Origin: Glandiceps talaboti
Taxonomy: Eukaryota; Hemichordata; Enteropneusta; Spengelidae
Assembly (NCBI RefSeq): GCF_964340395.1
Contig: NC_135550.1
Location: 4,095,601 to 4,159,600, forward strand
Length of the DNA stretch: 64,000 nucleotides
Direction of reading: 5' to 3'
This document shows, in pieces, positions 1 to 10,234 of this stretch. Position 1 is the first letter of the stretch, and each line of letters opens with the position of its first letter. A model generated the notes under the pieces. It was not told the DNA's origin. It saw nothing but the letters and a program-made list of their open reading frames with translations, and ran no database searches. Position numbers and translations under genes: made by a program.

Positions 1-520
1 TGCCATGGTTTGAAAGCTGATATCAAGAGAATTTGGAAATCCTTTGTAACTTCCGCTGGTAAGTTTTTGTGTAGTTGATATTTAAACCTGCATTTAGACA
101 TTTGGAAGAATTTATAGACGGAATGAAACTTTGTATCTTAGTTAATTTATTTTTTCTAATTATTGTAGCCTTTTTTGTTCAAGGTGACTTATAAGCCCGA
201 TGGGCTGGGGGATATTTTATTACCTCATGTCATAATAAAATTACCTACTTACTTACTCACTCACACATACACTCACACACTCACATACATATATATACAT
301 ACGTACATACGTACATACATACATACATACATACATACATACATACATACATACATACATACATACATACATACATACACATACATACATACATACATAC
401 ATACATACATACATACATACATACATACATACATACATACAAACACACACACACACACATACATACATACATACAGACAGACAGACAGACAGACAGACAT
501 ACATACATACATACATACAT

Positions 521-551
<31 letters not shown>

Positions 552-1387
552 TACATACATACATACATACATACATACATACATACATACATACATACAT
601 ACATACATACATACATACAGACATAGATACATACATACATACATACATACATACATACATACATACATACATACATACATACATACACACATACATACAT
701 ACTTACATCATTCTGATATTTTTGAGAGTCGATTAACTGAAATGTAACTGTTGTACTTCAAGCCTTGTCATGCTAGACGATACCATGTGAAAATATTCAT
801 TAGATTTTTTTGTCCAGCCAGACATTATCGTCTGAGGCTTTTGTCTGGCAGACGATAAAATGTAGTAATGTTGGTTAGATTTATGTCGAGCCTGACGACA
901 TGTTGTTTCAGTTTTTGATTATTCGTGATTTTCGTTGAAATAGTGAGTTTTCAGGCAAGCTAAGCTGTTTAGTTAGAAAGCCATTAGCAGTAACTTTTTC
1001 ACTTATTCCATTTACTTGTTGAGACATGTTCACTCAAATTGTGCTACTTTTCTTCTTCAGATATCTGATGATAATCTTTTCACAAAATTATGTTTTCACA
1101 ACCGTAATTTCAGCTGTTATGATTCCTTAAAATCAAGAATGTTTCATGTAAAGTCCCCTTTTGTCAATATACACACTTTTCTTCTGATTCTGAAAGTAAC
1201 AATCATATTACAATTATGTTTTCAATTTTTAGATGACAACATGTTTCGACGAGCATTGAATTCGATGGCTTATGGTGATTTAGTGAAGAGAAAGAGTAGT
1301 GGTCGAGGTCGCGGTCCAAACCGTAAACGCAAACATAACCCTAGTTTGGATGATAGTCGTTCAACTGTTCCTCCAGTAGTGGAATGA
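1..1387 (+). CDS. 3' end of an unidentified gene, last two exons, basic C-terminus
   Basis: Two exons are readable. The first (1-58, cut by the window edge) encodes CHGLKADIKRIWKSFVTSA and ends in phase 1 at a GGTAAGT donor. The second (1233-1387) follows a TTTTTAG acceptor, restores the frame and runs to a TGA stop. Its product starts DDNMFRRALNSMAYGD and ends in a basic stretch, KRKSSGRGRGPNRKRKH, then a short Ser/Pro tail ending PPVVE. The Arg/Gly/Lys-rich tail suggests a nuclear, nucleolar or nucleic-acid-binding protein, but that is inference from composition and I do not recognise the family. The ~1.2 kb intron carries a large tetranucleotide microsatellite. A canonical poly(A) signal lies about 320 bases after the stop. 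Confidence 0.7.
244..705. repeat. CATA/CAGA tetranucleotide microsatellite in the intron
   Basis: Long runs of CATA interrupted by CACA and CAGA blocks. The reading frames across it are artefacts of the repeat (Tyr/Ile/His/Thr on one strand, Met/Tyr/Val/Cys on the other). Confidence 0.97.
774..903. repeat. imperfect ~52 bp direct repeat pair
   Basis: Two diverged copies about 78 bases apart, each starting AGACGATA and ending with GTC-AGCC-GAC. An inverted TATCGTCTG-like core lies between them. Origin unknown. Confidence 0.5.
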
Positions 1388-1703
1388 TGAAGCTTGTGAT
1401 GAATAACACGACACTGCTATAAAATGACCCTTTCTTGTTTGTTTCATAAATACATGTACAGTTACACCATGGCAATCATATGACTATTAGACTACAAAAC
1501 AAAAGAAATTGCTTGTAAAATTTGCATATGTTGATCAAGAACCGAAGACTTTAGACCACAATAATCGTCATTTTAAGAGCAATATTACATGGCGATATTA
1601 ATGCATAATAGATGCAAATCTGAAAATTGTTCACTATTTCTAGTCTCATTTGTTGTTTTCTGCTCTAAATGTTTGTGTTTTCTATTTGAATGCTGATGGT
1701 CAA

Positions 1704-1709
1704 AATAAA
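1704..1709 (+). terminator. poly(A) signal AATAAA of the first gene
   Basis: AATAAA on the coding strand about 320 bases after the TGA stop of the terminal exon, followed by T/G-rich sequence. The next ~320 bases, up to the transposable element, show no gene. Confidence 0.6.
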
Positions 1710-2335
1710 TGTATGTGAATAATATTATTCAGAGTGTTTATTACAGTCCTCCATGTACATAATCAAGTGCTACTCAGAAAATGAATGTCTGTCCTGGGCG
1801 TATTTACATACAGATTATAAGGTAATTGATGCAGCAAGAGGTTGAAAAGATGTAGTTTTTTGATTACATCGATTTCTTAATGGTAATATAAAAGTATTAT
1901 GAATGAGGTGTGACGTATATATAAGATTAGTCAATGTAGATCAGTCGTAGTTTATGAAGTTAATGTCACAGATTTAGGTAAAGTGATGTATTGAAGCAAA
2001 CTGTATCAAAGTTTAACCGAACGCTTAGGGGAGAACCATTTGATTTCTGGGGGGGGGGGGATGGGTATGGCAGCAAATTTTTTTCCCATCACTGTGACAG
2101 CAATTTTTTTTAGCTACTGTCAGTTCTGCATCAAATTATTTTTTCCATATGCAGAAGCAATGCAATTTTTTTTCTCGGGTACCAATTTTGTAAAGTGCGG
2201 TTCATAACTATACCTACATGTCACTGGTTCACAACTAACTTGTTTTGTGTAAGTAGCAATAAGTAGCGTGCAGTTAACAATCCATGCTTAATTTAAGATA
2301 GATAGCTGGTAAAAAAATCCATAAGGAGCTGACTG

Positions 2336-3995
2336 ATCACTTGGCTAACTGACCTTTAAACCAATTTCTTATTACCAAACAAAATAATCAAGTTTGAACC
2401 AACCTTGGAAAATGCTTTTATTAACAATCTTGATCTAACAACCCACAGGTGGTTATATGGTAAACGCAATGTCATACACTTATTTAATATTGATAGTGGT
2501 AGGAATCCCCTTCCCTTTATCACTAACGACCTTTTCAGGGCCACCACATCCTCCAAAAAGAGAACTACCAAACCACTAAACTATAGTTTCAACAAATAAA
2601 GTCCTGAGAATAATCCCCCGATATGGATAGAAAAAAATTTTCAAGACAAAAACACGAAACACACCTTAAACACCTTGGTAAATTATAAATAAATCCAAGA
2701 GAAAATACAAACGGTGGTTTTCCTCCAGTAGCCTCTGTTTGTAGATGTCTACAAACAAACATGTGGTTGTAGTATGGGCTTACCAGCTTCTCCAGAGATA
2801 GCTGACATCGCATTCCACAAACTTGAGTGGCACATTATTGAAACATACATGATACATGGCTAAAATGTCACTTTGAACACGTTTCAGAGATGTCATATTC
2901 ATGCTATTCCGTGGCTCACAAATTGAACTCAATATTCTGAGTGAAAAGATAAATGAAATGCACCCAACATTAAAAATTTCGTTGGTCAGCTCAGAAACGG
3001 AAGTGGTATGCCTTGATTTTGTGATTTACAAAGGTCATAGGACACAAACACAGACAACTAACCAAATCTTGTTTGTTGTCTGTTCAAACAAACCAAAAGG
3101 TTGGACATCAAGACTCACATCAAACCACAGACAACTAAGAAGACCAAACTAGTCTAGTTCCTATACAGTATTGATCGTTACGATTTATACAACGTGTGGT
3201 TGTAGAAACCACATTCTGGTCATCCAGACTACCAAACCGACAATGAGGTATGAACGTGATTCGCTCGTTAGGTCCGTTATGAGAATAAGGCGACTTATCT
3301 CCAAAATGGGACACCAACTCAAGAGATTCCTCTAGTCTTCAAAACAACATAAATATTCCAAACATCAAAGCGTCTAAACTAAAAGACGCATTAACAAAGC
3401 ACTTGGAACTGCTAGAAAATAATGTAACCTTGAAACAACTCTATCCGACCAAACCAGTCATAGCACAGAAAAGAACGAAACAAAAATCTTAAAGACATAC
3501 TTGCCAAAACTAAACTGAAGTCCTCTGCCTCTAAAAGCAAGGCTGGAAATAGCCTTGCTGATCATAATGTGATTGAATTAAATACTAGCATCTCTGCTTG
3601 ATGAACAATAATAAATTTTAAGGCAAACAAATGCGAAAACGCTGTCTTGTTAGACATAACTGCGACTGATGAAGGACCCCAACAGCCGGTCCGAAACGTC
3701 TTAAAAGAAGGGTCACCTAGGTATCAACCAGGGGACGCATTGCCAATGTCTTCTCCTGCTAACCTACCCTAATACCAGGGTCAATAACCTTGACAAACCG
3801 GTCACTTGGCTAACTGACCTTAAACCAATTTATTATACCAATTTAACAAAATAATCAAGTTTGAACCAGCTTTGGAAAATGCTTCCACTTATTAACAAAC
3901 TTGAATTAACAACCCTGTGTTTATATGTTAAACGCAATGTCATACATTTATTTAATATTGATGATGTTTGGAGTCCCCTTCCCTTTATTACCGCC
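2336..3995 (+). mobile_element. Fossil Penelope-like element fragment
   Basis: A ~190 base segment at 2336-2525 recurs in direct orientation at 3801-3995, as in the terminal repeats of Penelope-like elements. Between the two copies, a stretch around 2901-3152 resembles the C-terminal part of a Penelope-type reverse transcriptase (INEMHPTLKIS followed by CLDFVIYKG). A hammerhead-like core lies just before the second repeat copy, matching the known arrangement in this class. The element is clearly broken, with several interruptions, and looks old. Its outer limits are approximate because it lies inside another element. Assignment rests on motif resemblance only. Confidence 0.6.
3666..3697 (+). 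ncRNA. hammerhead-ribozyme-like core in the Penelope-like repeat
   Basis: CTGATGA at 3666-3672 and GAAAC at 3693-3697 flank a five-base-pair stem, GGACC with GGTCC. This is the order of the conserved core and helix II of a hammerhead. One unpaired A separates CTGATGA from the stem, and no convincing helix III or cleavage triplet partner was found, so activity is doubtful. Hammerhead motifs are known in Penelope-like element repeats. Confidence 0.45.
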
Positions 3996-4212
3996 CAAAT
4001 TTAGCTGATTTCAGCACATCACAACATATTTTGTTTTTTTACTTTCTGTCTGTCTGAACAATTTTTTTCTCAAGCTATTATGGGATCAAATTATTTTTTT
4101 CCTCCTTCACCTGCCGACAGATTTTTTTTTTATCAAAATCCTCCTGCCCCCCCCCCCGAAATCAAATGGTTCACCCTTATATATAATAGTCAGTGCACCA
4201 AAAAAATAATAA

Positions 4213-4446
<234 letters not shown>

Positions 4447-4499
4447 GTATGAAAATGATGTGTAATTCTTATTCTATTTCCACGTCAGCTTGAATTACT

Positions 4500-4965
4500 G
4501 CTCATCACAATTATTTCAATTTCCGTGGTTTAAATCACACTCTCTGAATGCTGTTAAAAGGTATACTGACATAACATGGAACTAATTATAACGTTATTGT
4601 CCTGTCGAACTAAAAGATGTCCGCTTTGTATTTTGTAGGTTTAGTTCATAGTTGAGCATGAAAATGGATTTGATAACAGCAAATATCGCAACATATACGT
4701 TTATGTTTTACATGGAAGTTATTAGACATAGACACAGACATAACCTTAGACATTGCATAGACATAGCAATGTTGGGATGCAATAGTTTATCAATTAATAT
4801 GCTGATTACGTTCCATCACAAAAGAGTGTGTCGCAGTTTGTGAATAACACATTCCAACATTTCGGTACTATCCATGGAATTGAGCATACAAAGAATAAGA
4901 CGATAATTGGTAATAGGGTATGAGGCAATGATACATTATCCCCGTGATGTTACCATGTCAAATTC
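4500..4965. repeat. diverged partial copy of the 6650-6930 segment
   Basis: Shares blocks in the same order with 6650-6930: the motif AATTTCCGTGGTTT, then a block like ATCCATGGAATTG, then a CCCGTGAT block. Only a partial, heavily diverged copy. No signal-peptide exon was recognised after it. Confidence 0.4.
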
Positions 4966-5070
4966 CAGTAAGTACGGTAAAAATACTATTCTTCATATGC
5001 ACACTTTACAAGTTTTAAAACAATTGAAATTACTGTAACCTTTAATAGTGACAATTCACTAAGTTGATAC

Positions 5071-5149
5071 CTGTCTGTATGTCTGTCTGTGTATGTACGT
5101 ATGTATGTATGTATGTATGTATGTATGTATGTATGTATGTATGTATGTA

Positions 5150-5187
<38 letters not shown>

Positions 5188-5290
5188 CGTGCATGCATGC
5201 ATGCATGGATGTATGTATGTATGTATGTATGTATGTATGTATGTATGTATGTATGTATGTATGTATGTATGTGTGTGTGTGTATGTATGT
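5071..5290. repeat. GTAT/GT/GCAT microsatellite
   Basis: GTAT units on both sides of a GT and GCAT core. It lies at the left edge of the first duplicated segment. The second duplicated segment starts with an equivalent GTAT/GT/GCAC array. Confidence 0.97.
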
Positions 5291-6340
5291 ACATCCAGAA
5301 CATTATATGTAAACATCACTAGAAACATCCCATTTTTTCAGATTAATCCACCCAGTATACGTAGTAGTTGAATTGTTTACCCCCAAAATCTGTGTAAACC
5401 AGTGAATGCATATCTCTTGTCTGACTACATTGCACTGACCAATCGACACACTAGACACAAAGCTAACATTTCAAATAGATTTCTCTGCAGTTAGCAGGTT
5501 CAAGGGATAGGTATTCTTTACTTACATTTAGGAATTAACTCGTAGTGATTCTCTCATTATTTATGTAAATTTGATGTAAATTTGATGTAAATTTGATGTA
5601 AATTTGATGTAAATTTGATCAGCCAAACTTCATCTTACGTCTGCATTAATGACACTGGTAGGATGAACACATATTGTTCTGACTTTCACTGAATTTTTAA
5701 ACGATTTATTGTTTGCCGAATTCGCGAATAAGAGAGTAAAAAGAGTACCTTAGATGTGTATATTTATATATCTACTGTCATAAAGTTAATGTGACTCGAT
5801 TTAGATATTCGTCACTTATTAAAAAAAAGATAAAGTTTTACCCTAATTTTTTTACTCCATACGAATACAAACAATAGAAAACCGACACTAAAACGATTCA
5901 TTACAAATGCGGAAATTGTATTTCTATATGATAAATATGTTATTAATTACAGCAAAATTGGTCAAAATTGAAATTAAGTGATTACTGAGACACGATGTCT
6001 ATTACAACTTTATGAAACAGCAATTTACATAAATTAACATGCATTTCTGTTTGTCTTTGTATTCACTAAAAATAAATGAATAAATTACTGAATATGGCGA
6101 TGTTTTGAGGGTGGGGATGGATGGGGTAAGATTATTGTGTTCGTCAATGAGTAATTGTATACCCTTCTGTTGAATTGATTGAATGTTTTGAAAATCGTGC
6201 TTGAACTATCTTGCTGATTGATTGACTGACAGACTGACACGGGATAACCGACCGAACGACAGATGGCACACACGAATGAACAAACGACTGACTGACTGGA
6301 TGAATGAATGAATGAAAGTGGATGGATGAATAGATAATGA
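5291..6340. repeat. segmental duplication, copy 1
   Basis: Matches 10235-12170 in order: the block after the microsatellite (CAGAACATT versus AAGAACATT, then GATTAATCC), a long well-conserved block around ACGATTCATTACAAATGCGG, and the GTTGAATTGATTGAA block followed by simple GACT/GAAT sequence. Copy 1 has no insertion between 6145 and 6160, where copy 2 holds a transposable element. No coding exon was recognised inside it. Confidence 0.85.
5566..5620. repeat. 11 bp minisatellite, about five units
   Basis: Unit ATGTAAATTTG repeated head to tail. The second duplicated segment has only one similar unit at the matching place, so this array expanded after the duplication. Confidence 0.9.
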
Positions 6341-6352
6341 AGAATGAAAATG

Positions 6353-6354
6353 CC

Positions 6355-6391
<37 letters not shown>

Positions 6392-6406
6392 GCCTGCCTG
6401 CCTGCC

Positions 6407-6501
<95 letters not shown>

Positions 6502-6515
6502 GTCTGTCTGTCTGT
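6353..6515. repeat. GTCT microsatellite with a GCCT block
   Basis: About 160 bases of TCTG/CTGT units with one short CTGC interruption. Confidence 0.97.
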
Positions 6516-6969
6516 AATCTAATAGCAATCGCTAATCTCTTTCGGCAAATTTTGAAAACCTATTTACCATAAATACTTTAATTTCAAAGAAAAGTGAATA
6601 ATATGCCAATACCTTTTTCTAGTTCAGCCCAAATTATTTTTCTTATTTCCTCATAAAAATTATTTTAATTTCCGTGGTTTGTGAATTTGAATGATGTCAA
6701 AACGTGTATATTAGACACAGTATGACAATAATTCATTATTTCAATCCTGTGTTTGTTAGAAATGTTGTCTTTTTAACAAAGAGAGTAGTTGTTAGTAGTT
6801 TATGAATAAAAATCTGCCGACGATATCCATGAAAATGATACATACATGGAATTATATGACATTTGGTGACAATTAATGAAACAATGGAAAATTAAGTTTT
6901 TACTCCCGTGATACATCATTATACTAAATTAGAAACAATTCGAAATGATGTGAAATCTACGTGGTATCT

Positions 6970-6980
6970 GTATATATACA
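6970..6980 (+). promoter_or_regulatory. TATA-like box upstream of the signal-peptide exon
   Basis: GTATATATACA lies about 55 bases before the ATG of the exon at 7034, a spacing that fits a short 5' leader. Not tested against transcript data. Confidence 0.35.
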
Positions 6981-7033
6981 TGTACATTCGGCATATATTG
7001 TCCATAATTTCCAAAACAACGCTTAAATACAAT

Positions 7034-7096
7034 ATGGACAAACTTGTGGTTATCATGATTGTCGCCATTGTCTGTCTTTCCCTGCAGACTGACAGT
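7034..7096 (+). CDS. first exon of a secreted protein (signal peptide), copy 1
   Basis: ATG opens a 21-codon reading frame, MDKLVVIMIVAIVCLSLQTD then Ser, followed at once by a strong GTAAGT donor in phase 0. A lysine followed by a long aliphatic stretch is a typical signal peptide. The exon carries little else, so the mature protein must lie in later exons, which I could not identify. Within 50 bases of the donor a small inverted-repeat element begins, so the first intron is transposon-laden. A similar first exon lies at 12571, after the second copy of the duplicated segment, which suggests tandem gene paralogues. Confidence 0.5.
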
Positions 7097-7146
7097 GTAA
7101 GTATGAAAAATGTCATTTTATGGAAATAGTCAGACGATGTGCATAA

Positions 7147-7969
7147 GGGAGCCTCCAGTAATTACAAGGGTGGGAAGGACTGGAGTGGGGAAGTAGGCGG
7201 CGAGGGGGTTCATATTTTACAAATCCGTTCTCGGGGGAGGGCCATATTTAGGAAATGGGGATTAGGGAAGGGTCACATTTTACTTTGAGTAACTGTATTC
7301 TGAAACTTAGCATTATTTTGTGATTTTGGTATCCTATCGCTTTGTATCGTGTACAATCGCCATGCAATGTAGCCGGTAAGTGTACACCTAGTGACCCTCT
7401 AAAATGATATTGTTTTGATTGTTGACACTGTAAATTACTATAGCATCCTTTAACCATGGTAATAAACAGCCCAATAGTGAATTGTCAGTTGTCAGGAGAG
7501 AAGTGGGTCTCACAGGAGTAAAACTGGAACAGTTGGGTAAGGTATTAGGGAGAATGTTGTACAAAATGTTGACCCCAGTCCGAACATCGTTCGGAGTGTG
7601 CCCGTCTAGTGTTCGGGAGTTGATGCTCTGGCCTGCAGTTCAGCCAATGAGATCCAAACACAGTACCCTCACACAAATATACTGTGTTGGTAGTAGTGGT
7701 TGGGGAAATAAACAATAGATTTAAACTTTTCAACGCGGTGGCAGCAGTGGGATTAAGTCCTTGAAATAATTGATTTTGGGACTTATGTCTTACTCCATGT
7801 CTGACAGCATTTCAACCATGTTTTTGAAACATATGGAGGGCCATACTTCAGAGAATGGAAATTGCGGGAGGGTCACTTTCTAGCACGACATAATCGGAGG
7901 AGGGTCACATTTTATGCAATAGCCCGTGCCTGATTTCCCTCTACCCCCTTGTAATTACTGTAGGCTCCC
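7147..7969 (+). mobile_element. GGGAGCC inverted-repeat element, copy 1
   Basis: Ends are GGGAGCCTCCAGTAATTACA and, inverted, TGTAATTACTGTAGGCTCCC. Flanking bases TAA and TAT make a weak three-base target duplication. Subterminal zones are G-rich, with phrases such as GAGGGTCACATTTTA. The middle includes GGTGGCAGCAGTGGGATTAA and a block GCCAATGAGATCC, both found inverted in the second copy at 11165-11968. No transposase is visible. Confidence 0.75.
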
Positions 7970-9006
7970 TATTAGTAAGTAAATGTATCCGGCAGTAGTC
8001 AGAATCAAACGCTCGTGCCGCGATCGGGGGTTTCTCATGAAGAAAACCTGGCCACCAAATACAGAAATCCTCTAACAAAACTTTAATTTACAAGCAAAAA
8101 TGTACATGGTTATCAAGAACCGTTTCCCCCCATGTAAATTGTTGGTCATGCAAATAAGCACAATTCGACGTGTTGGCCGGAATTTGGAATACATAATGAT
8201 TGCGACGCGATGCATAATGGTCGACGATTGGAGACATTTCTTGATTGGAGACACTTGGGGACAGGTGTTGGTAGGTAGATACGGCCTCTGAACACAACAT
8301 ACGTGGTCATGAATATCGTCTATAAAGTTTAGTAGATCCATGATATCATCATGGCTGTACTTAACACACATGATATTATCCAGTGACAACAAGGTCATGG
8401 CTTTCAAATTGTCCGTACCACTTTAATCCCCCCCCCCCCCCAGCAAACGGACAGTTTGACAAACCCTGTCGACCTGGACGGGTGAAACGTTAATCGTAAC
8501 TAATTAGTTGGTCGTGGTACAAGAACTAATTATTACAGCATTGTGTTGGTTGTCTGAGTTTATGCACATCATTTAGACCATTCAACTATTAGTTAATGTT
8601 GTATGAATATGAGAGTAATATAGTCGTTTGATTTGTTACCAAATAGAAACCTATCATATCCAGACGGTCTGGTCCAGCTGAATGGACAGTAGATGGTCAG
8701 AGAATAGCGATGTTTCCATTAGGCAGGGCAGCAGGTTGGTTTACATAGTACAATATAAGTGTCCATATAATTACTACTTTAAAACGTTGAATTGATTTTC
8801 TGTAACTCTATTTAAAAATCACGTGTTTATTTGTATAGCCACACAATTCACACTCAGTGCAATTATACTAAACAGTATACAATATAAGAGTTATGGTAGT
8901 TTTGAAACAGAGTTTCTGGCCCATAGTTTTAGAACCTCTAGAGTTTGTGCTAGTCCTCCAGGATATACAAGTAGCTTTCTCTGCATGCATGGTTCTAAGC
9001 CCATTA
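7970..9006. other. stretch without a recognised gene
   Basis: Contains a C run near 8430 and scattered short open frames. A short frame around 8665-8733 (WTVDGQRIAMFPLGRAA) has an AG before it and a GT after it but nothing else to support it. Confidence 0.5.
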
Positions 9007-9555
9007 CCCCCCCCGGCCCGTTACCCCCAGTCTGTTGCCCCCTGGTCATTTTGCCCCCCCCCCCCCTTCGGCCTTTTGCCACCATAATATGTAGTTTACA
9101 TCGTTATGTTTGATTAATCATGAATGTACATAAGAGTGACTTATGCGTCCATGGATTGATCTCGCAAGCATAATGTCTCATATGTTCATTCATAGAAATC
9201 ATTTCATGATTATTTGTTGTTATTGAATGACGATATTGCACATATTTCCTTGTAACAAACAGAACAATGAATCATTTCTAACTCGCAATGGTTTCTGGCA
9301 TTTGCATTATGCAATAACTGTTATCAATTCAACATTTTAAGTCTCTGTAACAATAAAAGACCTGTGTAATTTATGATTTCAATTAGTATTGACATTGAGT
9401 CTAATATGTCGTCCTTTATTATTAAGATTCAAGAATGAATAGTGAGATAACTGAGATAATTATATCGCGTAAAACTAAACTCGAAGTTTCTAAAAGTACT
9501 TTATATTCAACTGAGGGGGCAACTGGCCGGGGCAAAGGGCCGGGGGGGGGGGGGG
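9007..9555. repeat. C-rich/G-rich inverted repeat pair
   Basis: The left arm (9007-9043: C run, GGCCCGTTACCCC, GTTGCCCCC) is matched inverted by the right arm (about 9513-9555: GGGGGCAACTGGCCGGGG, AGGGCC, G run). About 470 bases lie between them. It could be a small inverted-repeat element or two opposed G-rich insertions. Target duplications are not clear. Confidence 0.5.
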
Positions 9556-10010
9556 CCGACGGGCCTGCTTCCGATTCTCCAGCCAAGCCCTCCCCCACCT
9601 CCGAGCTTGTTTGTGCTGAGCCTGTCCTAATCAACATATCACGCTTCTGTCTTCAACGTTTAGGTGATGCTTTAGTTCGCCGATCTTTTTTACCTATAAT
9701 GAGGAAGATCCGCATCCAACCTCCCAGTAAGACAACACACTTAACAGGGTGACATGGCTATCACCAGAACACAGCATGCAGCAGACCATGAATAATTTAG
9801 CACTTTCAGTACTGTAACAATAATGCGACGAGTAACAGTTTTGTCAAGTTTCCTTTAAACACTCAAAATACTTTCATGTTATGGATTTTCAAACTATATT
9901 CTAAGCTCATCTGTAGAATCACAGACAAGTCTGTGGTAGAATTGATATTATTATGTTCACAAATAAAGATGCATTTATAAGAATTATTAATTTCCTAAAT
10001 AGCACTACAT
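9556..10010. other. no recognised gene
   Basis: An open frame crosses 9435-9752 but starts inside the G-rich arm, has Gly/Pro/Ser-biased composition and no matching splice sites. Nothing else was seen. Confidence 0.5.
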
Positions 10011-10021
10011 GTATGTATGTA

Positions 10022-10083
<62 letters not shown>

Positions 10084-10090
10084 CGCGCGC

Positions 10091-10121
<31 letters not shown>

Positions 10122-10153
10122 TACGTACGTATGTATGTACGTATGTATGTATG

Positions 10154-10185
<32 letters not shown>

Positions 10186-10234
10186 TGTATGTATGTATGT
10201 ATGTATGTATGTATGTATGTATGTATGTGTGTAT
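10011..10234. repeat. GTAT/GT/GCAC/GTAC microsatellite
   Basis: Equivalent of the array at 5071-5290 at the left edge of the second duplicated segment, with a longer GT core and a GCGC/GCAC block. Confidence 0.97.

Larger units (their letters stand above)
2028..4176. mobile_element. Inverted-repeat DNA element with G-run termini, interrupted by a Penelope-like insertion
   Basis: The left end reads GGGGAGAACCATTTGATTTC followed by a G run. The right end is its inverted match: a C run, GAAATCAAATGGTTC, then ACCC. The element is flanked on both sides by TTA (2025-2027 and 4177-4179), a three-base target duplication of the TWA kind used by PIF/Harbinger elements. The arms carry T-rich spacer blocks near each end. 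No transposase is visible, so it is non-autonomous. Most of the interior belongs to a later retroelement insertion. Confidence 0.75.

Noticed and set aside
244-705. Long open frames of Met-Tyr-Val-Cys or Ile-His-Thr-Tyr repeats here and at the other tetranucleotide arrays (5.1, 10.1, 22.9, 41.8 and 53.4 kb)
   Set aside because: They arise because CATA/GTAT repeats have no stop in several frames; there are no starts, splice sites or non-repeat coding sequence.
8665-8733. Short exon-like frame (WTVDGQRIAMFPLGRAA)
   Set aside because: Weak acceptor and donor, no partner exon, and no match in the second duplicated region.
9435-9752. 105-codon plus-strand frame with Gly/Pro/Ser-rich start
   Set aside because: It begins in the G-rich repeat arm and has no domain, good start or matching splice sites.
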